53,577 nucleotides of DNA from the NCBI GenBank assembly GCA_003138855.1, contig PLHF01000059.1, forward strand, positions 1-53,577, in the 5' to 3' direction. Positions 8,542 to 17,193 of this stretch are shown here, in pieces. A program made the position numbers and the translations under genes. Numbering within the stretch: the stretch's first letter is position 1; every line of letters starts with the position of its first letter. The stretch comes from Acidimicrobiaceae bacterium (GTDB lineage: Bacteria; Actinomycetota; Acidimicrobiia; Acidimicrobiales; RAAP-2). The notes under the pieces were generated by a model that made no database searches, had not been told where the DNA came from, and saw nothing but the letters and a program-made list of their open reading frames with translations.

Positions 8542-8608
8542 TCCTGCATTATCGCGGGAGTGGACGGGTATCCGCTACCGCCAGGTGGGCCGCGCAGTGC
8601 CTGGCACG

Positions 8609-8674
8609 ATCCAAGACATGCTTGCTAGCGCGAGCATGTGCGCCTGTTCCATCTCATCGACTGGTGCGATCTGG
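8609..8674. repeat. 66-bp diverged repeat, copy A, with a hairpin
   Basis: This segment matches 23713-23778 without gaps at 50 of 66 positions; the two ends are nearly identical and an 11-base centre differs. Copy A also contains a 9-base inverted repeat around a TAGC loop (8617-8625 with 8630-8638, one G-T pair). It lies upstream of the phospholipase C gene. The function is unknown: a dispersed intergenic repeat or a regulator site are both possible. Confidence 0.5.
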
Positions 8675-8802
8675 CGTACATCGCTCCGGTCCGCCGGTGC
8701 CGCGGTCCTGGGTACAGTGCACCACACGGGCGGGGAACGCTGGCCATGGGTTCCGAGGCCGGGGTCCGCGGGTCGGACGTACGCGCGAGGAGACCGCAGC
8801 CG

Positions 8803-10371
8803 ATGGAAGGTGACGAGTTCGCCGACAGGACCTCCCTCAGCCGGCGGGGCGTGCTGGGCGGCGGCCTGGCCCTGGGCCTGGGCGGGCTGCTGCAGGCATG
8901 CGGGGGCAGCGCGACGATCAGCCGCGCCACGGCGGTCCGTCCCGCCGGCAACGATCTCGACGCCATCGAGCACGTGGTCTTTTTGATGATGGAGAACCGG
9001 TCGTTCGACCACTACTTCGGCACCTACCCGGATGCCAAGGGGTTCGACGATCATCCTTCCGGGAGCCTGGGGCCGTTCAGCCAGGCCTGGGCCACTGCAC
9101 CAGCGGGCCACGTGCCGGCCGGGCAGCTCCTGCCCTACCGGCTCGACCCGGCAACCGTCTCGGCCCAGTGCGCGGGCGACAATTCCAAACCCGACCACGG
9201 GTGGATCTCCCAGCACGAGAGCTGGAACATGGGCGCCATGGACCGCTTCGTGGCGGCGCACTCGGAGCTGGCGTTCGACGGTCCGGACCAGGGTCCGTTG
9301 GTCATGGCGTATATGACGCAGGCAGACGTCCCCTTCCTCTGGGCCCTGGCCAACGCCTACACGCTGTGCGACGCCTTCTACGGCTCGGTCTTGGGCCCGA
9401 CGATGCCCAACCGGCTCTACTACCTGTCGGGCATGCTCGACCCCGACGGCAAGAACGGCGGGCCGATCGTCTTCACCCCCACCGCAGCGCAGGCCCCGGC
9501 CGCCGTCGGGAGCTGCGACTGGTTCACCGCGCCCGAGGCCCTGTCCGAGAAGAACATCAGCTGGAAGGTGTACCAGCCCGCGGACACGTCGGTGGGGCAG
9601 CTGGAGAAGATCAACCTGTACCTTGGCTTCAACGCTCTGCTCTACTTCAGCCAGTTCCTCAAGGAAGGGACTGACCTCTACAACCGGGCCTTCCTGCCCC
9701 GGTGGCCGGACGAGTTCCGGGCCGACATCCACAGCGGCACGTTGCCCTCGGTGAGCTGGATCCTTCCCCCTGTAGTCGACTCCGACCACCCCTCGGCCGC
9801 CCCGAACAACGGGGAGTGGTTCATCGACCAGGTCCTCAGCGCGCTCGTCTCGGATCCCAAGGTCTGGGCCAAGACCGTTTTGTTCGTCTCTTACGACGAG
9901 AACGGCGGGTTCTTCGATCACGTCCCCCCGCCCGTGGCCCCCGTGGGCACGCCCGGGGAATTCCTCACCGCCGCCACCCTGCCGGTTGAGACCGGTGGAA
10001 TGCGGGGGCCCATCGGGCTCGGGTTCCGTGTCCCGGCCCTGGTCCTCTCGCCGTTCTCACGCGGTGGCTCCGTGAACCCAGATGTCTTCGACCACACGTC
10101 CATGCTGCTCTTTCTGGAGAAGCGGTTCGGGATCTCCATCCCCAACATCAGCCAGTGGCGCCGATCGACGGTGGGAGACCTCACCACCACGCTCGACATC
10201 AACCGGCCCGACGCCAGCCCACCGAACCTGCCTCCCACCGCCATCAACACGGCCGCCCTCGATGCGCTCTGTCCGGGCAATCAGAACATCGTCTCGTTGC
10301 TTGACCCGCCGCCGCCCCTCTCGATCCCGGCCACCCAGACCATGCCGACGCAGTTGCCCGCCACGTCGTGA
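8803..10371 (+). CDS. Tat-exported lipoprotein phospholipase C / phosphoesterase
   Basis: A 522-residue enzyme of the phosphoesterase family that includes bacterial phosphatidylcholine-hydrolysing phospholipases C and AcpA-type acid phosphatases. The N-terminus carries a twin-arginine motif (SLSRRGVLG, R14-R15), a hydrophobic stretch and a lipobox LLQAC33, so it should be exported folded by Tat and lipid-anchored. Catalytic-region signatures are MMENRSFDHYFG (from about residue 62) and DENGGFFDHVPPP in the C-terminal half. ATG 8803 is chosen because AGGAGA lies 9 bases upstream and the Tat signal follows directly; longer in-frame starts (8638, 8746) lack this. Probable role: phosphate or choline release from extracellular phospholipids. 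A second family member is at 40666. Confidence 0.9.
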   Translation: MEGDEFADRTSLSRRGVLGGGLALGLGGLLQACGGSATISRATAVRPAGNDLDAIEHVVFLMMENRSFDHYFGTYPDAKGFDDHPSGSLGPFSQAWATAPAGHVPAGQLLPYRLDPATVSAQCAGDNSKPDHGWISQHESWNMGAMDRFVAAHSELAFDGPDQGPLVMAYMTQADVPFLWALANAYTLCDAFYGSVLGPTMPNRLYYLSGMLDPDGKNGGPIVFTPTAAQAPAAVGSCDWFTAPEALSEKNISWKVYQPADTSVGQLEKINLYLGFNALLYFSQFLKEGTDLYNRAFLPRWPDEFRADIHSGTLPSVSWILPPVVDSDHPSAAPNNGEWFIDQVLSALVSDPKVWAKTVLFVSYDENGGFFDHVPPPVAPVGTPGEFLTAATLPVETGGMRGPIGLGFRVPALVLSPFSRGGSVNPDVFDHTSMLLFLEKRFGISIPNISQWRRSTVGDLTTTLDINRPDASPPNLPPTAINTAALDALCPGNQNIVSLLDPPPPLSIPATQTMPTQLPATS

Positions 10372-10884
10372 CGGGACGCAGCGCGGTCGGCGGGCTCGGG
10401 CGGGCAGGTGACCGCTGGAGACGACACGATCTCCTCGAGCTCGATCCGCTCAAAGCCGTCAGCGGTCGCTGCCCGGGCCCGTGTGCGCCGAGCACTCCAT
10501 CCAAGCCCTCCACCTGGACTTTCGCAGCTGGCAGCCGGCCAACCAAGATGGATCCTGGCACGGCACCCAGGTGCCGGGACACATGAGCTAACTGAATCCT
10601 TGGCAAGAGCGGAGAGGCCCATGTCGTCAGTGGAGTCACTCTGGCCATCGTGGCCTGGAGAGCACGCCGAATGTGCGACAGAGCCTGCGATCGTCTGGGG
10701 CATTGGACGAGTGATCCCAAACGGCGGCCTCGCTCGGTAGAGAGTTGCATGCCGGAACTTCGTGAATCCTGAACGAGCTACGTCCCCAAGGTCACGGGAC
10801 ATTCGGGTGGAAGGCCGATCGTGGCGATGGCCCGATCGGCCGCGGTCGGTGTGCCGCGTCGGGGAGTGGGGTGACCTGCAACGG
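10372..10884. other. Gene-free stretch
   Basis: About 510 bases between the phospholipase C stop and the 3' end of the crotonase gene. Open frames exist on both strands, but none has protein-like composition, a ribosome site or a recognisable family. I see no RNA gene or convincing terminator. Confidence 0.5.
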
Positions 10885-11598
10885 TCATGCGCGCGTTTGA
10901 TCGATGTTGAGGGTCTCGTCCGTGAGTTCGGTCTCGATCGCGGAGCGCACGGCGTCTAGGACGGCTCGCCGGGCCCGGAGCTTCGTTTCAGCGTGCGCCG
11001 TGGGATTGAGTTCGGCCAGTTCTGCGGCGGCATCGAGGCTGGCATCCCGCAACTCGTCTGCGGTGACGACTCGGTCCAGAAAGCCAGGGGCAATGGCCCC
11101 GCGCGGGCTGTACATCGTGGCATTGACCACGGTTCGATCAAAGTGGGCCGGATGCAGTCGGTGGCGCGCTAGCTCGATCGCAAACCATGGCACGGTCAAG
11201 CCGATCTTCACCTCGTTGAGGCCGATCCAATAGGGGCCGTCGACCCCGATTCGCATGTCCGCTGACAGCAGAAGGAACGCTCCGGCCGGGAAAGCGTGGC
11301 CGCTGCACGCAACGACCACGGGCGTCGGAAAGGAAAGTACCCGCTCGGCGAGGGTCGCTCCGAGCGTCAGCATCTCAAGAACCTGATCGCGTGTGCCACC
11401 GAAGACGTCGAGGTCGAATCCGGCGGAGAAGTAGTTCTCCCGGCCGGTCAGCACCACAACGGCACGATCGCGCTCGGCCTGATCGAAGGCAGTATGGGCG
11501 GCTCGCAGCATCGGGATTGAGAATGCATTGACCTTCCCGTCGTCCATGGTGATCGTCGCGATCCGCCCTTTCAGTTCATAGGCCGCCAGCTCGCTCAT
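10885..11598 (-). CDS. Enoyl-CoA hydratase/isomerase (crotonase) family protein
   Basis: A 237-residue crotonase. The oxyanion-hole and active-site regions are visible as SAGFDLDVFGG, GHAFPAGAFLLLSADMRIG and GLNEVKIGL, the last carrying the Glu at the first catalytic position; the second catalytic Glu of true hydratases is not evident. The start KGRIATITMDDGKVNAFS is typical of a stand-alone clade often annotated crotonase/enoyl-CoA hydratase family. ATG 11598 is preferred over the ATG two codons upstream because GGGAG then has better spacing. It is divergent from a TetR gene, which probably represses it, so a role in degrading an acyl-CoA that acts as inducer is plausible but inferred. Confidence 0.85.
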   Translation of the reverse strand: MSELAAYELKGRIATITMDDGKVNAFSIPMLRAAHTAFDQAERDRAVVVLTGRENYFSAGFDLDVFGGTRDQVLEMLTLGATLAERVLSFPTPVVVACSGHAFPAGAFLLLSADMRIGVDGPYWIGLNEVKIGLTVPWFAIELARHRLHPAHFDRTVVNATMYSPRGAIAPGFLDRVVTADELRDASLDAAAELAELNPTAHAETKLRARRAVLDAVRSAIETELTDETLNIDQTRA

Positions 11599-11639
11599 GG
11601 TCATCTCCCGTTTGTCCGAATTGTGCGTGCAGTCTAAGC

Positions 11640-11667
11640 TGGAACAATGTTACGGAACAACGTCCCA
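11640..11667. promoter_or_regulatory. Candidate TetR operator (imperfect palindrome)
   Basis: A 28-base near-palindrome, TGG..CCA at its ends and TGTTACGGAACA at its centre, pairs 10 of 14 half-site positions. It lies in the 168-base gap between the crotonase and TetR starts, where an autoregulating TetR protein would bind. Confidence 0.4.
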
Positions 11668-11766
11668 ATACCTCACGCTCGTGGTCGGGGGTGCACTCTC
11701 GGCAGTGATGACGGGCGCGCTGTGGGCCGTGGACCTGTCGCACCGGCATCTCAGTAGGGCTCGCTC

Positions 11767-12357
11767 ATGCCCAGGGCGAAGCAGCGAACCCCTGAATTGC
11801 GGGATCACGTGTTGTCTGTCGCCGTTGAGCTGCTCGTAAGGGAAGGGGTGGCCGGGTTCACGACAAGAAGCGTCGCCCGGCAGGCGGGGACTTCGACACC
11901 AGCGGTTTATGAGCTCTTCGGTGACAAGCGCGGGCTGGTGCGTGAGGTGTTCTTCGAGGGATTTCGGCTGTTGCGACGGCGCTTCGAAAATCTCGCCGAC
12001 TCTGATGACCCCCGCTCCGACCTGATCCAGCTCGTTGAGATCTATCGCAACTTCATCAGCGAGAATCCCGTGTTGTCTGAAGTGATGTTTTCCCGTCCGT
12101 TCACGGACTTCGAGCCCGGTCCACACGAGCTCGCAGCAAGTAGCTCGGTGAGGATCTTCATCGTAGAGCGGGTGCGGCGCTGTGTTGATGCTGGGCTTCT
12201 TCGCGGTGACGAAACAGACATTGCACATGTGCTTGTCTCGCTCTTGCAAGGCCTCGCGGCCGCTGAGAACGCCCGTCGACTTGGGACCTCCCACGAATCA
12301 ATCGACCGGCGTTGGGCATTGGCCGTGAACGCCGTACTCGGCGGCCTGGGCAATTGA
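11767..12357 (+). CDS. TetR-family transcriptional regulator
   Basis: A 196-residue regulator. The N-terminal helix-turn-helix is clear: ELRDHVLSVAVELLVREG, then FTTRSVARQAGTSTPAVY and ELFGDKRGL, as in TetR/AcrR proteins. The C-terminal ligand-binding region (FMSENPV-like helix, MFSRPF, a final helical block ending GLGN) is helical but family-nonspecific. It is divergent from the crotonase gene and converges on nothing close, so the shared gap with its candidate operator is the likely target. The ligand is unknown; an acyl-CoA would be consistent with the neighbour. Confidence 0.88.
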   Translation: MPRAKQRTPELRDHVLSVAVELLVREGVAGFTTRSVARQAGTSTPAVYELFGDKRGLVREVFFEGFRLLRRRFENLADSDDPRSDLIQLVEIYRNFISENPVLSEVMFSRPFTDFEPGPHELAASSSVRIFIVERVRRCVDAGLLRGDETDIAHVLVSLLQGLAAAENARRLGTSHESIDRRWALAVNAVLGGLGN

Positions 12358-12675
12358 CCGACCGTCCGGAAGCGTTCACCTGGGCGCGATCTCGCCGGTG
12401 TGACCAGCCGGAATGATCGGCCACCAAGCCTCAGAACGGCGTCCTTTGAGATCAGGTCGAGTGATCGGCCCCCAATGTCGGCTCGGGGTCGCGCCAGAAC
12501 GACTCTCGGGCCTGGCCGACGAGGCGAAGGAACTGAGCACCAAACATTTGGTCTGCCGCTGGCGGCAACAACTCCTCGGATCGGGCCGCAGATGGCGCGG
12601 CTAGATGCTGACAGCGAGGCACCCCCGTGTGGCATTGCGATCGTTGGTGGTGCGTGTGCTGAGGTTCCAGCGCAG
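12358..12675. other. Gene-free convergent gap
   Basis: About 320 bases between the TetR stop and the phosphatase stop. No protein-like frame, RNA gene or strong terminator hairpin was seen. Confidence 0.5.
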
Positions 12676-13467
12676 TCACAAGATGAGAGCCTGACGCAGC
12701 GAATCTTGATCTTCCGGGCCGATGCGAAGGCCGTCACTGAAATACTGCTCGATTGTGCCGTAGGCCTTACGCATCTCGCCTAGGGAAGCGTGAAGGTATT
12801 CGATTTCCACGCCGAGCACGGGTCGAAGGAGATCGGGGTCACCACCGAGGGACTCGAACCGGTCGAACACCGGCTGAAGGGCCGGAAGAAGGTCTCTGTT
12901 CGTCAGCAGATAGTCACTTTCGACATCGGCTTCGGACACCCCGAGCAGCAGGAGGGTCGCGGCCGCCGCCCAGCCAGTGCGGTCCTTGCCGGTGGTGCAA
13001 TGGAACAGTGCAGGACGTGCCTGTGATCGGGCGATGGCAGTGAAGAACTTCCCGTAGGCATCGAGCGCGCTCGGCAAGGTGACCAGCTCGCGGTAGCCCC
13101 GGTCGAAGAGTTGGATCGCCTTTCCATCACCGAGCAGCTCGGTGGCCGCTCTCGGGTCGGCCAGTATGGAGAACAGCTGTGCGGGTGCCGCGTCACTGGA
13201 GTCCTTCAGAACGTCGAGGACAATCCCTCGCACGCCAGAAGGCAAGCGGTCGGGTTCGGCCGAGCGTTCCGCCTCCGTCCGAAAGTCGAACACCGATTGG
13301 ACTCCGAGCGAGTCGAAGGTCGCGATGTCATCCCCGGCCAGCCTGTCGAGTGCGGTCGATCGATACAGGAAGCCCGTTCTCACGGTGCCTCCGCTGTTGG
13401 TGCGGTAGCCACCGATGTCGCGCAGATTGGGAAGCGTCGGAAGCGACAGGTCCTGCCCAGGAGTCAT
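12676..13467 (-). CDS. Tyrosine/serine protein phosphatase (LipA/MptpB-like)
   Basis: A 263-residue phosphatase with the P-loop HCTTGKDRTGWA (Cys nucleophile, Arg) typical of the Y_phosphatase3 family that includes mycobacterial PtpB. The N-terminal LPNLRDIGGYRT and LYRSTALDRL blocks are also characteristic. Such enzymes dephosphorylate proteins or phosphoinositides; some are secreted, but this form shows no signal peptide. ATG 13467 is used because homology begins there, though no ribosome site is evident. The frame stays open upstream to 13746, and from ATG 13671 would add 68 residues with a hydrophobic segment; that extension may be real. Confidence 0.85.
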   Translation of the reverse strand: MTPGQDLSLPTLPNLRDIGGYRTNSGGTVRTGFLYRSTALDRLAGDDIATFDSLGVQSVFDFRTEAERSAEPDRLPSGVRGIVLDVLKDSSDAAPAQLFSILADPRAATELLGDGKAIQLFDRGYRELVTLPSALDAYGKFFTAIARSQARPALFHCTTGKDRTGWAAAATLLLLGVSEADVESDYLLTNRDLLPALQPVFDRFESLGGDPDLLRPVLGVEIEYLHASLGEMRKAYGTIEQYFSDGLRIGPEDQDSLRQALIL

Positions 13468-13937
13468 CGCGGAAGGGTAACAGGCAGCGATTACCCTGCC
13501 GGCGAGAGGCAGGCACCGGCTCCTGTGCGCCGTGAGGAATTCGGCCAGAAGGAGCCCGAGCCCAAACACGACGAGGCCCTCAACGGCCGTGAAGGAGTCG
13601 CGATTGTCCACGATCTCTTCGGGGCCAAAGTTTGTGGCCTCACCGATTCGCAGGAGGGTCCGCCGGATCATCGCAATTGCCTCCGGTCCTGCCTCGCCGA
13701 CAGTCCGCCTACGCCCGTTGCAGTCCGCCAGGGATCCAACGAACAACCCTTGCTACAGCAAGAACGGAATATGGCCGATAACCAATGTGAGGAGGTAGGA
13801 GTGAGCCGTGGGTGGGATCGGCATCCGCCGGCCGGGAGGAATGGGCATTTGGAGGCGCGCAGGAGTTCGAACATCCACCGGCAACCGGTCATTCCGCGAA
13901 GCAAAGCATTCCCCGTCAAGAACTACGGAGGCATCCA
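13468..13937. other. Divergent upstream region of phosphatase and phosphoesterase genes
   Basis: About 470 bases between two divergent starts. It should hold both promoters, but no confident -35/-10 pair can be named. The minus strand keeps the phosphatase frame open to 13746, with a hydrophobic stretch (FGLGLLLAEFL) preceded by an acidic segment. No other gene was seen. Confidence 0.4.
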
Positions 13938-15656
13938 GTGACACACTCGAATGATCACAAGACATCGCATACCTTCTCTTCATCGGGCGGCGACGTCGAT
14001 GGCCAACGCCAACTAGAGGGATACCCGATAGACGACGACGTTCTCACGACATTGCAGCGGACCGTCGTGCCTGACCCCATACCCTCAACTTCGGAAGTAA
14101 TCCTTCCCTATGAGGTCTCCAAGTACGAGGAGAACGGCTATGGCAGATGGCACTATGGGCCAGGCGTCGAACACGAGCGGCGGCTCGATCTCTTGCCTGT
14201 CGATTCACGCAGTGCATCAGCAACCGACGCGACGCGCCTACTGAAATTCTTCACCATCACCGACATCCACATCACCGATGAGGAGTCTCCGGCGCAGGCG
14301 ATCTTCATCGGGTACAAAGGCGGCAGTCCTCTTGCCGTCTGCGCATATTCAATGGTCATGATGTACACCACCCAAGTCCTCGACGCTGCCGTCCAGACGA
14401 TCAACGCCCTTCACAGAGAAGATCCGTTCGACTTCGGCATCTCCCTCGGTGACGCAGCCAATAACACCCAGTACAACGAGCTGAGGTGGTATATCGACGT
14501 CCTCGACGGCAAGAACATCACTCCGGATTCCGGCGTCAAGGATGACCCGATCCCCGGTCCCTACAACGACTATCAGGACGAGTTCAAGGCGGCAGGCCTG
14601 GATGAGTCGATCATCTGGTATCAAGCCATCGGCAACCACGATCAGTTCTGGATGGGCGTGATGCCGGCGGACGACTACCTCCGGGAGACCTACGTTGGCA
14701 AGAAGATCCTCAACATGGGAGACATCTTCACCGACCCCCGTGGCACAGATTCTCGTGGTTTCTACATGGGCTCGCTCGACGGTCGGACGCCCAACGGTGA
14801 CATCATCGGCGTAGGGCTCGAACAGGAATTCACAAGCCCACCCGAAGTGCTCAGCGCCGATCCGAACCGCCGTTCACTGTCGAAGAAGGAGTGGATGGGC
14901 GAGTTCTTCTCTACGTCCTCCAAGCCGGCTGGCCACGGGTTCACCCAGTCCGAACTCGCCGATACCTTTGCTTCGTACAGTTTCGTGCCGGATTCGGATG
15001 TTCCGATCAAGATGATCGTCCTCGACGACACGCAGAGTGTCGATGATCCCAACGTCGTGGGTTTCGGCGGTTACGGGCATGGGTCTCTCGATAATCAACA
15101 CTTTGACTGGCTCGTGAGAGAGCTCGATGAGGGCCAGGCCAACGACCAGCTGATGATCGTCGCCGCTCACATTCCGATCGGCACCGACCAGCCGGGAGGC
15201 CCTGCTGGTTGGAGCCCTGTGGCCGAGGTGTCCGAGGAGCAACTGATCGCCAAGCTCCACACCTACCCGAACCTCATCCTGTGGGTGGCCGGACATCGCC
15301 ATCTCAATGCGGTGACCGCTCTCGAATCGCCCGATCCCGACCGTCCCGAGCTCGGCTTCTGGGAGGTCGAGACGTTCTCGCTGCGGGACTTTCCCCAGCA
15401 ATTCCGCATGTTCGAGATCGTGCGCAACAGCGACGATACGGTCTCCATCTTGGCGACCTGCGTCGACCCGGCAGTCAAAGAGGGGTCGCTCGCTGCAAAA
15501 TCGCGTACGTTCTCCGTGGCCTCTCAGCAGCTCTTCATCACCGACCCGACAGACCTGCACGCTGCCGGTCCGTACAACGCCGAGCTCGTCGTGGCCTTGA
15601 GCCCTGAGATGCAAGCAAAGGTCCGTCATTGTGGGGTATTGGCAAGTAGCCACTGA
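13938..15656 (+). CDS. TIGR03768-type metallophosphoesterase
   Basis: A 572-residue calcineurin-like phosphoesterase. The metal-binding motifs are in order: TITDIHITDE (DxH), SLGDAANN (GD), AIGNHDQFW (GNHD), VAAHIPIG (H) and VAGHRHLN (GHxH). The length and the extra inserts around YKGGSPLAVCAYSMVMMYT fit the TIGR03768 family of uncharacterised metallophosphoesterases. GTG 13938 is chosen because GGAG lies 7-10 bases upstream; a continuous frame back to 13812 has no start support. No signal peptide is obvious. The next gene, a lipoprotein, starts 13 bases downstream, so the two form an operon, and the phosphatase gene is divergent. The substrate is unknown. Confidence 0.85.
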   Translation: MTHSNDHKTSHTFSSSGGDVDGQRQLEGYPIDDDVLTTLQRTVVPDPIPSTSEVILPYEVSKYEENGYGRWHYGPGVEHERRLDLLPVDSRSASATDATRLLKFFTITDIHITDEESPAQAIFIGYKGGSPLAVCAYSMVMMYTTQVLDAAVQTINALHREDPFDFGISLGDAANNTQYNELRWYIDVLDGKNITPDSGVKDDPIPGPYNDYQDEFKAAGLDESIIWYQAIGNHDQFWMGVMPADDYLRETYVGKKILNMGDIFTDPRGTDSRGFYMGSLDGRTPNGDIIGVGLEQEFTSPPEVLSADPNRRSLSKKEWMGEFFSTSSKPAGHGFTQSELADTFASYSFVPDSDVPIKMIVLDDTQSVDDPNVVGFGGYGHGSLDNQHFDWLVRELDEGQANDQLMIVAAHIPIGTDQPGGPAGWSPVAEVSEEQLIAKLHTYPNLILWVAGHRHLNAVTALESPDPDRPELGFWEVETFSLRDFPQQFRMFEIVRNSDDTVSILATCVDPAVKEGSLAAKSRTFSVASQQLFITDPTDLHAAGPYNAELVVALSPEMQAKVRHCGVLASSH

Positions 15657-15669
15657 GGAGAATCGCGGT

Positions 15670-16731
15670 ATGACGCCAACTTCGAAGAGAAGATCGGGGA
15701 AGTCTTCGCACCCGGCCCGTGGCACTCTCATAGCCTCGGTCCTCGTACTTTCCTGCAGTTCCGTACTCACGGCCTGTGGCTCAAGCAGTTCGACTCCTCC
15801 AGTCAACAACAGCGGCATCGACTATTCGAACGCTGCAAACTGGCTCGCCCTGCCCACATCCATCACCCACAAGGTGGACGTCTTCTATCTGTCCGATACG
15901 GCCTATCAGAAGCCCACCCCGAGCGCCCCGGATATCGGGCCGATCAATGCCCCAAGCATGATCAAGGGCGACCAGGCCGCATTCCAGCGAACAGCCACTG
16001 CCTTCGCACCCGTGGCGAACATCTTCGCCCCGTACTACCGACAAGTGGACGCCATGGTGCAGAAGAGCATGACCCCGGCCAACCAGGTCAAGGATGTCGG
16101 CGGCATTCCGACGACGGATGCGATCGCTGCTTTCGAGTACTACCTACAGCACTACAACGACGGGCGACCGTTCATCCTGGCCGGCCACTCCCAGGGTTCC
16201 TCCGTTCTGTCCCACCTGTTGTCCACCTACATGAAGGCCAATCCCCAGGTGTACAAGCGGATGGTGGCGGCGTACGTCATCGGCTACCCGATCACCCAGG
16301 ACTATCTCAATCAGAACCCCTTCCTGAAGTTCAGCCGGGGTCCAAATGACACCGGAGTGATCATCTCGTACAACACCGAAGCGCCCACCATCGGCGGCCC
16401 GAACCCCGTCATGTTGTCCGCCCAACATGCTCTGGTGATCAATCCGATCACATGGACCACATCGGAAGCACAGGCAACGGCCCAGCAGAACATGGGGTCG
16501 TGGTTGCCCGATCCCACGACGGGCCAGTTCGTGAAGGTGATGGACTACGCCAACGCCCAGGTCGACACGGCAAAGGGCGTCCTGATCTGCAGCTCGGCCA
16601 ACGTGGCGCAACTTGCCCCCGGGAACCCACTCCTCCCGGCAGGCGTCTACCACAGCTATGACTACCCGTTCTACTATTTCGACATCAGGGCGAATGCTGC
16701 CAACAGAATCAATCACTTCTTGAACAAATAG
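15670..16731 (+). CDS. DUF3089 lipoprotein (alpha/beta-hydrolase-like)
   Basis: A 353-residue exported protein. The N-terminus has a basic stretch, a hydrophobic core (LIASVLVLSCSSV) and a lipobox LTACG, so it should be a lipoprotein. The mature part matches DUF3089: WLALP, then DVFYLSDTAY, and a nucleophile elbow FILAGHSQGSSVLSHLL (GHSQG), indicating a serine-hydrolase fold. ATG 15670 is preceded by GAGGAG. It is cotranscribed with the metallophosphoesterase. The pair may process an extracellular phosphorylated or esterified compound; this is inference from gene order alone. Confidence 0.85.
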   Translation: MTPTSKRRSGKSSHPARGTLIASVLVLSCSSVLTACGSSSSTPPVNNSGIDYSNAANWLALPTSITHKVDVFYLSDTAYQKPTPSAPDIGPINAPSMIKGDQAAFQRTATAFAPVANIFAPYYRQVDAMVQKSMTPANQVKDVGGIPTTDAIAAFEYYLQHYNDGRPFILAGHSQGSSVLSHLLSTYMKANPQVYKRMVAAYVIGYPITQDYLNQNPFLKFSRGPNDTGVIISYNTEAPTIGGPNPVMLSAQHALVINPITWTTSEAQATAQQNMGSWLPDPTTGQFVKVMDYANAQVDTAKGVLICSSANVAQLAPGNPLLPAGVYHSYDYPFYYFDIRANAANRINHFLNK

Positions 16732-17193
16732 TACTGTCTGCAACTGCTCCGATCTGGGTACCGATGGCCAACTCTGTCCAAGATGCGGCCTCGTCGTGGT
16801 ACCTGTGGAGCGATGCACAGGCAAGTGCCGAAAACCCCATCCGGGCCGTCGATCTGGGGCTTTGTCGGTGCCAGCCCACCAATCGAGGTGGACCGAGGCA
16901 CACCATTGGGGCGACGCGAGACATTGGTTGACTGATGCTCTGCAACCTCGGGATCCAGGCTATGGCGACAGAGGATGGCCCATGGCTCGGTGGCCGCTTC
17001 TCGCCCTCGCGATCGCTTCCTGCCGCATTTCGGCACCCGATCGTCGACCCATGCGTCTAGCGACCCGGGGCAGTGACCTTCAACGGTCAGGGCGCAGCTC
17101 TAACAGTCCTACCCGGCGCAGCGCCGTGTCAGTCGACGATTCTGCGTCGCCTGCTCCACGTTGCACCTGTTCCAGCATTTACGCTGTGCGCCT
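16732..17193. other. Gene-free stretch
   Basis: About 460 bases after the DUF3089 gene. Frames on both strands are short or of non-protein composition. No RNA gene or repeat was recognised; it should contain the promoter of the Cys-rich protein gene. Confidence 0.45.

Noticed and set aside
8575-9921. A 448-codon minus-strand frame over the phospholipase
   Set aside because: Antisense shadow in GC-rich DNA; the plus strand has the Tat signal and the family motifs.
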